From NCBI GenBank assembly GCA_013397075.1, contig VWZS01002401.1:310001-374000 (forward strand): 64,000 bases of DNA. The letters run 5' to 3'. A model generated the notes under the pieces. It did no database searches. It saw only the letters and a list, made by a program, of their open reading frames with translations, and was not told the DNA's origin. Numbering within the stretch: the stretch's first letter is position 1; each line of letters opens with the position of its first letter. Of this stretch, positions 50,798-63,127 are shown piece after piece. The stretch is from Rhabdornis inornatus (Eukaryota > Chordata > Aves > Passeriformes > Rhabdornithidae). The translations under genes were made by a program, and so were the position numbers.

Positions 50798-53700
50798 AAT
50801 CCCTGTTTTCATGGGTACTGTAGGGAGGTCTTTGCCTTCACTTACCCTAGTGTCTCTCTCTTACTGTCTCTGCTTTAAGATAAAATCTTAATACACTAAA
50901 AAAAAAAATAATTGAAATATCTCTCTTGAATGCACTCTAATTGTAGTCACTCTATTTAATGCTATTATAGTATTAGAAAAAAACCACCACTGATATTTGC
51001 ATTTGACCTGCTAGCATTTTCAGAGTGTAGGATTAATGGCTTTTAATTTTTGGTGCATACATGCCTGGAATTTGCAAGTTACTTCTTCAGGATTTTGAAG
51101 GACTGTTGATAAAAGTGAACTTGTTAGTAGCCATGGATATGTTACAGACCTAGATGTCTAGAAGTTTTAAAAGACAATTTATAGACCTTCCCAAGTCTCT
51201 GGGCTCTAGTGACCTAATCCCACCCTCAGTTACACAAACTGAGTGGGAAGAAGCAGTGTCTGACATCTGTTTAGGTCGGCTCTCTGCTGTCAGACTCCAT
51301 GAGTTGTGCTCTTGAGTGCAAGATTCCTGGTTGTAGGTCTGTGTGTGGTACCCAGCAGCCAGCCTCTGAGAGATGGACTTGTAGCTCTGACAGGCATTGG
51401 GATTCTGCCTCCATGTGTTGAAATGCACGTGTCCTTTGGCTACATTTAAATTACTTATTAGTCAAATATGAAATGTGCTTAAGCTGGTGAATGAAGCTTC
51501 TGCCTTGCTGCTTTCTGATATTATTTACTTCTGGGTATCAAAGTTGCACTGTCTGTCTGAGTAGTCTCTTGTATTCCTTGGCTTTCTGCCACACTGCTAG
51601 AAATAAAAGCTGCATTGTTTCTGTGAAACTAGTTTTTCCTTACTATTAACACAGTCTTTTTTAGAATACCAATCTTGCTCTGTGATGAGTAAGCTGTGTC
51701 TTGGACAGAGCACTTAGAAGAAAAAAGATATGAAGAAATGCTTGACTTTTAAAATTATATTGTTAAATTAAGTTTATTTTCTATATATGCTTACTCTTAA
51801 GAAGCTACAGCTAATGTCACATGGGAGAACATGTTCTACTTTGACACTTAATAACATGGTTAAAACATTCATTTAGTCCTGCATTTATTTGAATGTTGTA
51901 GTCTGTATATTTCTATAAAGCCTTGATGATGTTAATTATTTTATTAACATATTGTAAATCTGTTAGGGATTCCAAAGTATTCACAAATGCTTTCTTAGAA
52001 TCTAGGAAGTTGGTAATGAGTGATTTTTGGCTTTTGATGATCTCTGCAGTTATTATATAGGGTAAAAATCTGGTCAACACATGATCTGTAAACTTGAAAT
52101 CCAATCTCCTATTCCATTAAAATGACATGATATGACAATGTGAAGACTATATTTCACTGAAGGACAGTGTTTTGCTACTTGTTAAGTGAATTGCTTAGGG
52201 GTGCTTGCTTTGTTGTAAGTTCAATGTTATTTTTCATTAATCTAGAAGTTATTCTTAGTTCTATGTCTGTGGAAAAGTTTGGCCTTTTTTTGGTGTCTCC
52301 TAAGCCTTCAAAACTTCCTCATTGAGTTTTTGTATTCTAAGTTTTCCTTGGGGTTTAACTTCTATTTTGCAGCTTTAGGAGAGCTGAGGGGTTTATATTT
52401 ATTTTCTTAGGTTTTTGGGTTTTTTTTTTCCAGTGGGAAATGCTTAATTTTAAATTCTATGTATGTATTTCCATATTCTGTTTTACATGTGCATTTAGCA
52501 CATTCTTTTGACTGTTGGTCCAGTTGTTTAAGAACACTTGAGCAAAATGAGGAAGGAATTGAAGGAGGAAAAGGATTGGTACTGGCCACAGAGCTAAGTT
52601 AAAAAGCAAATGGTAGAAAGTATGGAAATAGATACATGTTCTATCTAGCTGAAATAATCACATTTCAATATGAATTTATGCTCAAGTAACACTAAATGGC
52701 CTAGAAAGACACCACTGCAGTTAGTTACTGCATAGCATGATTTCCCCCATGCACCCCCCATTTTGGTTAATGTAGGTCATAAGGAGATAAAAGCAAATTT
52801 TTCCTAAGAGTACCTAGCTAACTGTAACCCTCCTTCATAGCAGACAAATTGCTCCTCTTTTTCCTTTTTTCAAGCATAAGTGACAGTTCAAAATGTCCTG
52901 AAATCATCTTTTCAAAGAGGGAAATATGATGAACAGTCTTCAAAATATGGCTCAAGTCTGAGTCTGCCATAAATAAATGGGGACTTTTGCATGTGTTCGT
53001 CAACTCATTTTGAAAAAGCAGTACAAAAAATACATTTTTCCATGTGATTTCAGAGCATCGATGTAAGTGAGTCCCTTTTGGATTTAGAAGTGAACCTGAC
53101 AGCATTTTTCCAGGATTGCATCATATGTTTCACTCGCACTTTCACATCCTGTATTAAACCACATGCATGCACGTCAACAAGACAAGATTGTAAAAGGAGT
53201 GTGACTGGGGAATTGTTTTCCTGATACTTGATAGGAGTAATTGCGGCCACTGCTGCTTCAAAGCAACTCTGGTTATACTATACTATGTCAACAAAAGTCA
53301 GTTTTGCCATGTGGAAACCTAATTATTTCAGAATGATCTGTTAGAAAGCACTTTTGAAATAATCGTTTATACAACTCAGTAAAAAATATTTGTGCATGAA
53401 ACCTTTCTTGAATAAAAGCTTTCATGTGTTATAGTTTGAGCAGTAAAGTGAGAGTTTTGGAAATATTAAAAAAGTAGACTTCTGTTTAAGAGGAAAATTT
53501 AGTAGGTGATTAGAAAATATGAGTATTTCCCTATGATTTGTGTGATAAGCCTGGCAGGGCTGTTACTGAATAGAAGAGAGGATGGGTTTCTTTTGCTGTT
53601 CTCTTTCAGCAAGAGCCTAATATTATGGGAAATGGGATGAAACTTTGATATAGTTTAGTGAGATCATGTGATATCAGGGATATTTGTCTGTGTGCTATTT

Positions 53701-54244
53701 GCCCCAGAAAATGACTTGAAGCTTCTGTGGTGTTTTTGGTCGTTAAATTACGTAGTTGTTTGCAACAATGTCGTGTTTCTACATGTGGTTGTTCATCACT
53801 TCTGAGCTGATTAGGAATCTGTTATTCAAATATTTTTTCTGTCACTATGAAATTAAAGAATATCATAAATTTGCTTAGTTAAGCATGATGTTCTGTACCT
53901 AGACTCTCTTACTATTTGCTGTGTAGCTCTTACTACTAAAAATGTGCTCTTGAAAGACACTGTAATCCTTATAATTGTTGCAAGTTCCATGGATGTCTAA
54001 GCTTCATAGTGAAGCTAGGTTAAAAGATGTGTTTAAAAGTCTTAGTTGTCAAGACATAGAATTGTAATTTATGGATAGGCAAGTGTATGAAATTTCAGGT
54101 GATTACTGACACATAAACCATCTGTTCTGAATTGCACTTCTTGAAAGAAATTCTACATTCAGTCACTGCAATATACATAAATCAAAAGATACAAAATATT
54201 TAGAACCAGATTTATTAATGTGTTGTTAGTACTGGGGACCTAGT

Positions 54245-54534
54245 ACCCAAGGGTCACTAGAGGTTTTCTGCATTCCTGCCAGGTATTGCAATGCCTTCCC
54301 AATGGCTCCTTAAAAGAGAGGCTGTGCAGGTTCTCCTGGCTATCTCCTCACTCCTGGCTGCTTTTGTGCTGCTGAAGGCTCTGTGCCACACAGCAGGTCT
54401 TGGTCTCCAGGACCAAAGCTGGAGGCTTCTTGTGCTGCTGGGCTCAGGGCCAAGGAGAGCAGATGGGTTGTGCCCACACTCAGCCCAAATCTCCACTCAT
54501 TGCCAGATGGCAGCCACCAGTCATACACACAAGA
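54245..54534. other. Unassigned GC-richer block in GAS2 intron
   Basis: This patch contrasts with the AT-rich intron and has CTGCTG, CTCCTGGCT and GGCTC words, with overlapping frames on both strands (113 codons at 54291-54632 plus, 79 at 54257-54496 minus). It is followed at once by a T/G-rich tail-like stretch at 54535-54613, so a decayed retroposed sequence is one possibility. No protein family is recognised. Confidence 0.35.
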
Positions 54535-54613
54535 ATTTTTTTTTTGGTGTTGTTTGGTTTGGATTTTTGTTTGGTGGAGGTTTCTTGCTGTTTTGGGGTT
54601 TTTTGTTGTTCAG
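54535..54613. repeat. T/G-rich low-complexity stretch
   Basis: A run of ten T, then GGTGTTGTTTGGTTTGG, TTTTTGTTTGG and GGGGTTTTTTGTTGTT words. It sits directly at the end of the GC-richer block and might be a reworked homopolymer tail. Confidence 0.65.
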
Positions 54614-57297
54614 TAGTTCTAAGGTAATCTAAGTGGTTTATTACAGACTTCCAGAACAGAGTTCAATATCCTTATCAAGACTTGAAAGAGTATAGGGTGT
54701 TTATTACAGTTGTGTCAGCACAAAGCAGTTTAAAGATACAGAATTGTCTAGAGCTGGAGAGCTGTGTGGAAGCAAACAAACCCAGTATGATATCACCAGC
54801 CCTTCTGAGCTGTTCCTGGCATTAGAAACAGGGTTTTTTTTTCTGGGAGAACACTCACTAGTTTTCTGCAAAGGCAAGCCTGAGAACAAAGTAACGTGCA
54901 CACTGTGGAAAAATTCAGAGATGAGAACTGAAGAGGGAACTGAGAGATAACATGATTTGACACTGCAGGTCTGCTCTTACATGTAAAGTAACTGTTCCTT
55001 TATCTCCTTTCCATTCTCTCTGGAGTTTTTATGCACAAGCCTGCAAATGCCAGGAATACTGGAGCTGGCTTATTGACATCTTGTTCCTGTCACAGTGCTG
55101 TTCATCCATAATAGATCATCCAGAATTTGTGCTTTTAATTTGACATAATAAATAAAAAATTACAAAGGGTATAGTAGTGTCAGATATAGTTTATTTGGTT
55201 CCCTTATGCTGACTGTTAACTCACTTGATTGACCATCCATGTGTCACTTCAGAGGGCTGCCAGTGGGGGCTGCCACTGCCTGTGCTGGGGTCACCCTTTG
55301 ATCCTGGATTATCTTCCCTCATAGAGCAGCCCAGCTCTTGCTGCTCTCTGCCTATTTCCCATTTTGCTTTGTGCCAGTCCAATATCCCTGCCCACATCGC
55401 TTGTTTCTATTTTGCACTGAAAGAAGTAAGGTTGGCTTGAACCTTCTCTTGGAAATCGTTTTGAAGAAGGGACTTCTTTAAGGTTTCTGCAATGTTTTGT
55501 GTAAGATTTTCATGAAGAATCATGAAACAGAATTCTTGTTTTGACAGCTTTCCTGTGCAGCCTGGACTAGCTGACCTTCTTGCAACAGGCTGCCAGAGGC
55601 TTGTTTGACTCCTTGTAAAAGAAGTGGGTGTACTTTTAAGACTTAGATTTGTCTAGTTAAAATCTCCTGGGCATGGGTATAGGGAGAGACAGGGATGGAC
55701 AAATGCTGCTTTACATCTTCCTAAAGACTGTCGATGAGAGAAAATTCAGTGGGAGAAACAGTCTGTACAGGATAAGTATTTGCCTTAGAAGAGATACTCA
55801 TCATTTCTTTGAAGAAATTAGTGTGATGTGAAAAGAGTGCTAGCCTAAAAAATGTCTAGTTCTGTCAGCTTTTCACTAACTTTTTTTTAAGAAAAGGAAA
55901 AATAAATCACTGATCTGTGAGGAACTGAGCATTTTTTTCCATTTTTTTTCCCCTCCAGAAGACTAGAAAGGGGGCAGAAATAATGTTTTAAAACTTCATT
56001 GTGTTCTGATATGTAATATTGTTCCATTTCTAGAGCCCCTTGAAAGAATCAATGTTTTATAGTTTTTTTTCATTTATTCTGGATTAGAGAATAGCTGTTT
56101 TTACTTCCCTGCTTTCTTCTTGTTTTCCCCTCCTTGTTCCAGGATGGTCCAGGAGGTGATATGGTATCTGCGACATGAGGTTCACCTGGATTTTTGTTTA
56201 AAATGCCATGCAAAATTGGTCAGAGTTTGATATAAATTATAGAAAAGCATTAATATCTCCTTGGAAATAGTTTGAACCCTAAGTTAATTTTTCCAAAACA
56301 AGGAAACATAAATTGTCTAATTGGAGTAGGAATCATAGGAGAATGAAAGCTAGATGGTGATTTGAGGGATTGGTTTAAGTGCATAAATCTGTGAGACATA
56401 TTTATATATCTAAGACAATCCATTAGTCACCACTGTCATATTGATAAGCACAATGGTGTTTATGCCTGCAGTTATTCTATTTTCAGTTTGGCTTATTTGG
56501 TAGATAGCAGTGAGTAGCTCTGTGCATGTAGATGTATTCTGCCATTACATTGCTCCCTCTGTGTTTGATACTGATATTATTATGTTGCTAGAAGCTGTTT
56601 CGTTAAGGGGAAACCTACTCCTGTGTCTTTTTTTTCCCCCTCTCCCCATTTCCAGAAATTTTAAGGCAGTAATGAGAATGAGTATTTTCAGTTTTTTACC
56701 TCTTAGCTCACTTTTGATTGATTTTAATTTTTTTGATTTTAACTACTGACTCCAGAACAGAAGTAAACATTTCATAAATCAGCATTGGAAAAACAGTGCA
56801 TTCAAATCAACATAAAGTCTGAATTCCTCCATTACTTAGAGATTCGTAAAGTTATGTAGCAACAAGGTTTCATTTTCTGTCTTCGCTTGGCCATGTATTA
56901 CAGCTATTTTTTCTTTGAGGAAAGAAGTCTTAAGTGAGAATTAGATGCTAAAGACTTCTTTTTTATGTGTCTCAGTAAATGTACCAATGCAGGCAGCAGG
57001 ATTGCTGTGGTAATTACTCTGTTTGGTATTGGTATTGTATCAGTAGCATCCTGTCTGAAATTGAAATCATGTCAATGGAACTTTGTACCTACTAGATTTA
57101 CACTCCTGTGTTGAACACTGGGGACTTCTGTGTGTTGTTAAACAGGAGACAGTGACCTTGCTAAGTGTTTGTACTCTTTGGGCCTCAAGACCCATTCCTT
57201 TACACTATGATTGTCTCCTAACGTAGAACTGAAAGTAATTCACCCTTAATTGTGAGAAAGTTCAGTTCCTAGTTGAAAGTCTGTCTTTCTGGTTGCT

Positions 57298-57326
57298 CTT
57301 TTTTTTTTATTTATTTTTTTTTTTAG
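57298..57326. repeat. Poly(T)-rich stretch
   Basis: Two T runs broken by ATTTA, about 300 bases upstream of the third GAS2 coding exon. It is too far away to be that exon's polypyrimidine tract. Confidence 0.75.
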
Positions 57327-57619
57327 TTCAGTGAACTAACACTAAATCCAAAGCCTGTAGTTATTCATATTCCTAAGAAGTAACTAATGTTGATTTAGCT
57401 CTCAACTTCATTGAGTGAACTTTTGGAAAGACTTTTAGTTGGGAACTTCATGCTGTTAAATTTACTTCTCATGCTTCTTTGCTTGGAATTATTTAATGGC
57501 CAAGGAGAAAAGTTGGTGGGAGTTACCCATCTATGCAAAACTTGCATAGTGATTTTGTAATGCTTGAGTATTGTGCTAGCATGTATCATTTAGCTAAATG
57601 AAGAATTCCTGTTTTTCAG

Positions 57620-57761
57620 ACCTTACCAGTTCGGAAAATTCCATGCAAAGCCAATGCTCCTTCAGGGTCTTTTTTTGCACGGGACAACACAGCAAATTTC
57701 TTATCCTGGTGCAGAGATGTAGGTGTGGATGATACCTGCCTGTTTGAATCAGAAGGTTTGG
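57620..57761 (+). CDS. GAS2: GAS2 third coding exon (residues 90-136)
   Basis: This 142-base exon lies between CCTGTTTTTCAG and G followed by GTATGT. It opens in phase 0 and encodes [40 protein letters not shown] and LFESEGL. This is the highly conserved later half of the GAS2 CH domain; [13 protein letters not shown] is a hallmark of the GAS2 family. It ends in phase 1, so the next exon should begin by completing a Val codon (VLHKQPREVCLCLLELG in the vertebrate family). That exon was looked for and not found up to 64000, so the gene is cut off by the window edge. The C-terminal CH residues and the whole GAR domain are missing from this window. Confidence 0.98.
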
Positions 57762-58654
57762 GTATGTATTTCTTTATTCTTTATGTAGTAGTTGGTAATT
57801 TAAAACAACTTTTCCTTTGTGTTTAGCCTTGAAAGACAGAAAGGCTTTTAATAGGTCCTGGCTCTAAATCTGACCTGTGTTTGGCTGTGTTAATTCTGCT
57901 GCTTGTCTGTAGAACGAACAAAGAAGGTACACATCACATAATGCTCATTTAAGTCAATTTTAAGAGGAACTTAAATGAGAGGAAAATCTTGCTACGTTTT
58001 CTTGCACACAAATGACTTTTCACCCTACACATAGTTTTCTGAGCATGGAATGCTGTTCTTAGTTCAATGTACAAGATGGTGCTTTTCTGTTTGGGAGAGT
58101 AGGATATAAGTGCATGCACAGTTCTGTCTGCAGACATTTGGCTATTTGTGGAGATTTAATGAATTACACAGGAGGCAAGAAGATACAAAATTTTTTCTGT
58201 TTTCTATGCTGACCATTTTCCCAGCTGGTTCTCTTGCGCAGTTCTGGACAAAAATTATCCAGTACTACTGCTTCAGGGTATTTCATGAAAAGAATTGCAA
58301 TGCTTTGGAAATCACTGTTCTAATACTACATATTCTTCATTGTTTTAACTCTTCTCTCTTCAAAGGAAAATCTAGGAATCTCAACTTCAGGGTTTTTCAG
58401 CCAAATCTCATGAAATTAAGAGAGTCCAATGTTTGTTATCTGAAATCAGATAAGGGTGTGAAGCAGCCATGATGATAGATCAGTTTCTGTGGAAGACAAA
58501 TGAACACACTGTGCTGAATGAAGAAGCTTCTTTGTTCTGTTGCTCAAAAAGCCTTTGCCCTGTTGAAGCTCTTACATGTATTGTGTCTGATCTATTCCCA
58601 TTCTTTTACAGTCTTATTCTACTTCTGTAGTCTAGCACAAATATTTTTGAGAGT

Positions 58655-58671
58655 TTTTTTTTTTTTTTTTC
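58655..58671. repeat. Poly(T) run
   Basis: A near-perfect homopolymer of about 17 T following GAGAG, in the GAS2 intron. No adjoining element is recognised. Confidence 0.8.
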
Positions 58672-61600
58672 ATTTATCTGTTCTTTTATTCTGGGAGGTT
58701 TTTAAATTGCTTTATTTTATATGTCTGGGAGAAAATGCTTGGCAGAGGACAGATTAGTATCTCAAAGGTTATGTTAATTAAATCTTTAAGATGAAATTCT
58801 TATTTGATATAGTAAATCATGTGGAAAATGAACAATAATTGTAGTTTCAATTATTTGAAATGGTGAAGAAGTTGGACATTTATCTAGGACCAAGAAGCTT
58901 TGTAAACACCAGGAGATGCAGACCTCCAGTGCCTGAGGTAGGCAGAAGAACCTCTGGTTTACAGAATACTTCAAGGTATTTGGAGTTTGTATTGCTATGG
59001 TAAGCCCAGCCATTTGCCATTGTTCCACACATTTACTGTGCATTTTTTAAGAAACTAGATCTTGTTTGGAGATGGAATTGACATAGCTGGAATACTGACA
59101 TTTTCTGATAAGTTAATTTTCACACATACACAGTGCCTTGCCTGCCACAGTAAAACACAGAGTGCAGATACACCTGGAAAGGTTTGTTCCAAAGGACTTC
59201 CTCTCTCAGAAAACTGAAGTGAAATATGACTGACTGCACAAACCTGGGCTCTATTTTGTTTAATTGTTGACTGATTTTCTTCACTGATTAAAAACTAGGT
59301 TCTGTTTTTTTTCTTCCCTTATTATATAATGTACTAGTACAAAAGATTTATGATGCTTGAAATAGGATTAGGACTCGATAATATTTTGACCCATTTTTAT
59401 GAACTTAAGGGTGTGGTAATCATGCCATTAAAAAAAAAAATAGATAAAAGCAGCAGCTGTTATTCTCCCTCAGTTCAAGCATTAACTCAAAGTTTTGCTT
59501 TCTTTTGAAATTTTCCTAATGCATTAAAAATAATGATAAATCTTAACAGTTGCCAATCTAAAGCTTTTATGTCCTCTCTCTCCCACAAATCACTTCACCA
59601 ATGCATAGGAAGCAAAAATTCAGCAAGGGTAAGTAATATCAAAGGTTCTTTTCAAAGTAATGAGAAATGTGTATGAATGACATCTGTCTTTGTACTGCCT
59701 CATTGAATTCTGCATTTTTTAGGATTATTTGTGGTGAAATTATGGTTACAGAGGTAACCGTTTTCTGTATTTTCTTCTGTTTTTTCCCAGGGCTAATAAA
59801 ATCAATAAATTGGTGTGTAAATTGTTAGTGATAGAGCAGCTTTTTTCTGTCTGTATTGGAGAACCTTATTGTATCAATGTTTTCAATTGAGTGGATTTTT
59901 ATTCTCATTTTTTTACTCTTATTCTGCCTGCTTTATGGTATGCAAATACTGTGTTATTTAATTAAAGGCACATAGTGATATTTTCATCGTGCTACTGTGT
60001 CATATAAAGCATTCCTGAGGTCTTTTTCTGGCAAATATGTATTCTAGAATTATAAGAGTGATTTTGAAGATTTAGTGCATTGAAATACTCGAACAATGGA
60101 TTTATGGCAGTACTGATTTAGAAAAAAAAAAGTACCAAGTATATCAGAGATCAGCAAAATAAAATCTTTACTAGCTAAGAAATTATTAATTGCTATTATT
60201 TCTCATTACTTGAAAATATTACTTGAAAATATTGAAAATACTATCTCATCGTTATGAGTTCTGAAGAAGTCTTTGAAATCACACAATTATAATTGCACAC
60301 AAGTGCATCCAGCACTCCCAAGTTTTTAGCACTGAGACTGAAGTGATATGAAGGTATTCCTCGCTGAATTGGAACTGTCTCAGGGGCTAGAGCAGATAGG
60401 GGCAGCCCATGCCTGATGAGCATGCAGGTAAGTGATATTAATGGGAATCTCGAGTATTCTTAGAGGTTTCCTTCTGCAAAGGGTTAACATTTCAGGGCTG
60501 ATCCAGACAAGCAGGTGAGCAGACCTATTCCTGTCATTTTGGTCTTATCCTTCACTTGTGGACTAATTTAGCAATTTATGTAATTATTTAAAGTTAAGCA
60601 CAGTTTCAATTGCTTTGTTTGATTTGGGCTATTCAGCTGAGCTAAACAAGGAAACAAGATTGAAGTCCTCAAAATAAATAGAAGGAAAAATAAATAGAAT
60701 GAAAACTAGAGGTGCTTGATATACTAGTAGATATGATTGTGCTGTCTAATCACTAGTTACTTTAAATATCACTGGAAGAGAACAGTAGAGAGCTGGAAAG
60801 TTTGAAGACTTGTACTGCTAATTTGTTAGTAGTCTATAATACGATGTAGTTTGTCTTGCTGAATGTTATCATGCTTTAACATAGGCTAAAATGCAAACAA
60901 ATTGGAAACACAGCTTCCTGTTAAGATTTTTAACACAGCCAGAGCTGACTGGCAGCAATTTCTCTCTAAGTGCAGAGACATGGCAGGAAAGTCTCCAAGT
61001 TAATGCCTTTGCAAAGAAAGGAAGGCTGGAGTACCTCGTGTATAAGCTGCAGCTCATACATGAACATCTGTAAAAATTATAGCAACACAGTACATAGGGA
61101 TAATGTTGAGTGCTGCAAAATAGAGGGACACCATGTGTGCTCCCTGCATTTGTTATCAAATCTAGCATGCTTGTCATATTTTTTTATTTTTAAAGTTAGT
61201 GTATTTAAAGGAGAAGGAATTAACTTTGTTACTACCAAAAATTATGATCCACAATCCAAATTTTTTGATCATCTGTGCAAATCTTGAGGTACAGCGTCAT
61301 TGAATGTCATCTTAGATGTATCAAACTATGTAAGACTCTGGACATGATGTGCTAACTCTTTGCAGTGTAAGGATATTAATACTGCCTTTAACTCCTCTGT
61401 TCCCATAAGTATACTTTGTAAATTTCCCTGTATAGGTTTTAGGGCAGCAGATAGCCACAGTTATGGTAATTTTATATATGGAAGCATTCTAGGTGGAGAT
61501 ATTTGTAATTTTGCTCATGCCTGAAGAGTATAATATTCAAAGACAGCTCTTGGACAGATAAGAATGGTAAGATTTTCTATGATTGCTTTAGTTAAGTGAA

Positions 61601-62916
61601 CATAAATAAGTTCTGAACTCTTCATGGTAATGGAGTGTTGTTGGATGATTATAGGATTTGGAACCAATGAATGTTCTGCATCTCTTCCATGATAAAATCT
61701 ACCCAGCAGGAAAAGGGTTTGCCACTGAGTGTGCCAGCATGCTGATTTGAGAGTTGTTGGATGCTGTTGATGGTTAATGTTATGTGCTTGTACATTCTCT
61801 GCACCTGTACACACAGTATGTGACATGGACTTCTTTTGATGCAACTGATTGATAGAGTTTCATGGACAGGTTTCCTAAATAAAAGTATTTAGTATTTTAG
61901 TGGAAATAGTAAACTGAAACACAAACATTTCTGATCTCTCTTCTAACATTGTTGGTTCAAAGGTTATTATAAAAAATACTCAAACGTCTCTTGATTAAAA
62001 ATATTTTATACATGGGGAAAAATATTTTTAAAATTATTACTGTAATTTATCTGATTTCAAGATGCAAGTTTTTTCTGTTCTTTTATATTGTTACATCTAC
62101 ATATTTTAACACCATGTTAAAATTTACACGAAGTTGCATCAGAATAAGATTTTGTCCCATCTTTCACAATTCTTTACTGAACTACTCATACTATTACTGA
62201 ATATATCTCATTTTGAGGACTATAGAAGCAGCCTGGACTTTGTGTTGTTACCACTGGATTTGCATGTTAAACTAATGAATTTCAGTAAATTGTTAGTGTT
62301 TAGATGATCTTTATATTCCTTCTAGATGAATTCTTTACTATCCTTAGATCTAGTATGTTTGACACCTTAATTGTTCTGAGACTTCCATCAGTGATGGAGC
62401 TGAAATGGGGCAGGGAGTGTGGGGGAAGCACAAGTGTGTCATAGCATAACTCTGATGCAGAAGCAAGGGTAAGTTTGGGAGAAGTTAACAGTGTGTTGAC
62501 AAGGCAATGTTGAGGGGTTTTTTCAGAACAAAAAGCCTTCTGTAAGATCAGAATAAAAATTGAAGGAAAAAGTGAGAGACAGTAGGAAGGATCAAAGGAC
62601 CAACCTTTTGGAAAACTTTCCCTAAACTAGTGTGAATTCTGATGGAAATTGGAAGCCTGTGATAATAAATACTAAGGCACTTGGTAAAACTCTTTGCTTC
62701 TAGTTGGCTAAGGAATGCTTTAGAAACATAAATTATATTTACTTTTTATGATTCAGCTATGCCTGATATCTTAATCTTTAAAAAAAAAGTTTATGTTAGA
62801 AGGAGAACTGACTTCTTTAAAAATGGTTTATAAAAGTGTTAGGAGCCAAGATTTGAAACTTGGCAGGAAGTTGAGAGAAGTTTATTTCTGTATCGTGTTT
62901 GGATATTCTACTAATT

Positions 62917-62970
62917 AAAAAAAAACAAAAAACAAAAAACGCACAAACCCACAAACAAACAAAAAAAACC
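62917..62970. repeat. A-rich CAAA/CAAAAAA simple repeat
   Basis: AAAAAAAAACAAAAAACAAAAAAC, then ACAAACAAACAAAAAAAACCCC. It is low-complexity A-rich sequence on the plus strand and could be an old poly-A tail, though no element body is identifiable to the left. Confidence 0.75.
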
Positions 62971-63054
62971 CCTGAATGTTATTGTGAACTCTCAGTTTAA
63001 ATGTGTTCAGTAAACACCTGGACTCCATGTGCATTATGTTCTGTCTCCTCACAG

Positions 63055-63127
63055 TCCCAGGTTCTAATAGTGCTGAAAGCAGAGGCTCTTCCTCCTCTGC
63101 TTCTCCTAGGAGCATCCAGGCACTGAG
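63055..63127 (+). other. Exon-like segment in GAS2 intron (cryptic or alternative exon candidate)
   Basis: The segment is bounded by a pyrimidine-rich acceptor (TTCTGTCTCCTCACAG) and a good donor (GAG followed by GTAAGG). Entered from the preceding GAS2 exon in phase 1 it stays open and encodes a Ser-rich peptide (PGSNSAESRGSSSSASPRSI). It is 73 bases long, so it would shift the frame of the next known GAS2 exon. Nothing like it is known to me in GAS2. It is most likely a pseudo-exon, possibly an alternative exon. Confidence 0.25.

Larger units (their letters stand above)
42718..57619 (+). other. GAS2: GAS2 intron between coding exons 2 and 3
   Basis: 14.9 kb, with the large CR1 copy, T-rich tracts and one GC-richer block listed separately. 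I see no other exon with matching splice phase and a family-like peptide. The short frames scattered through it (for example near 44.5, 45.4, 47.7 and 55.2 kb) have no recognisable homology and are treated as chance. Confidence 0.8.

Noticed and set aside
59616..59632. Possible micro-exon before GTAAGT near 59.63 kb
   Set aside because: A donor-like GTAAGT is present, but there is no convincing polypyrimidine-AG acceptor and no GAS2-like peptide.
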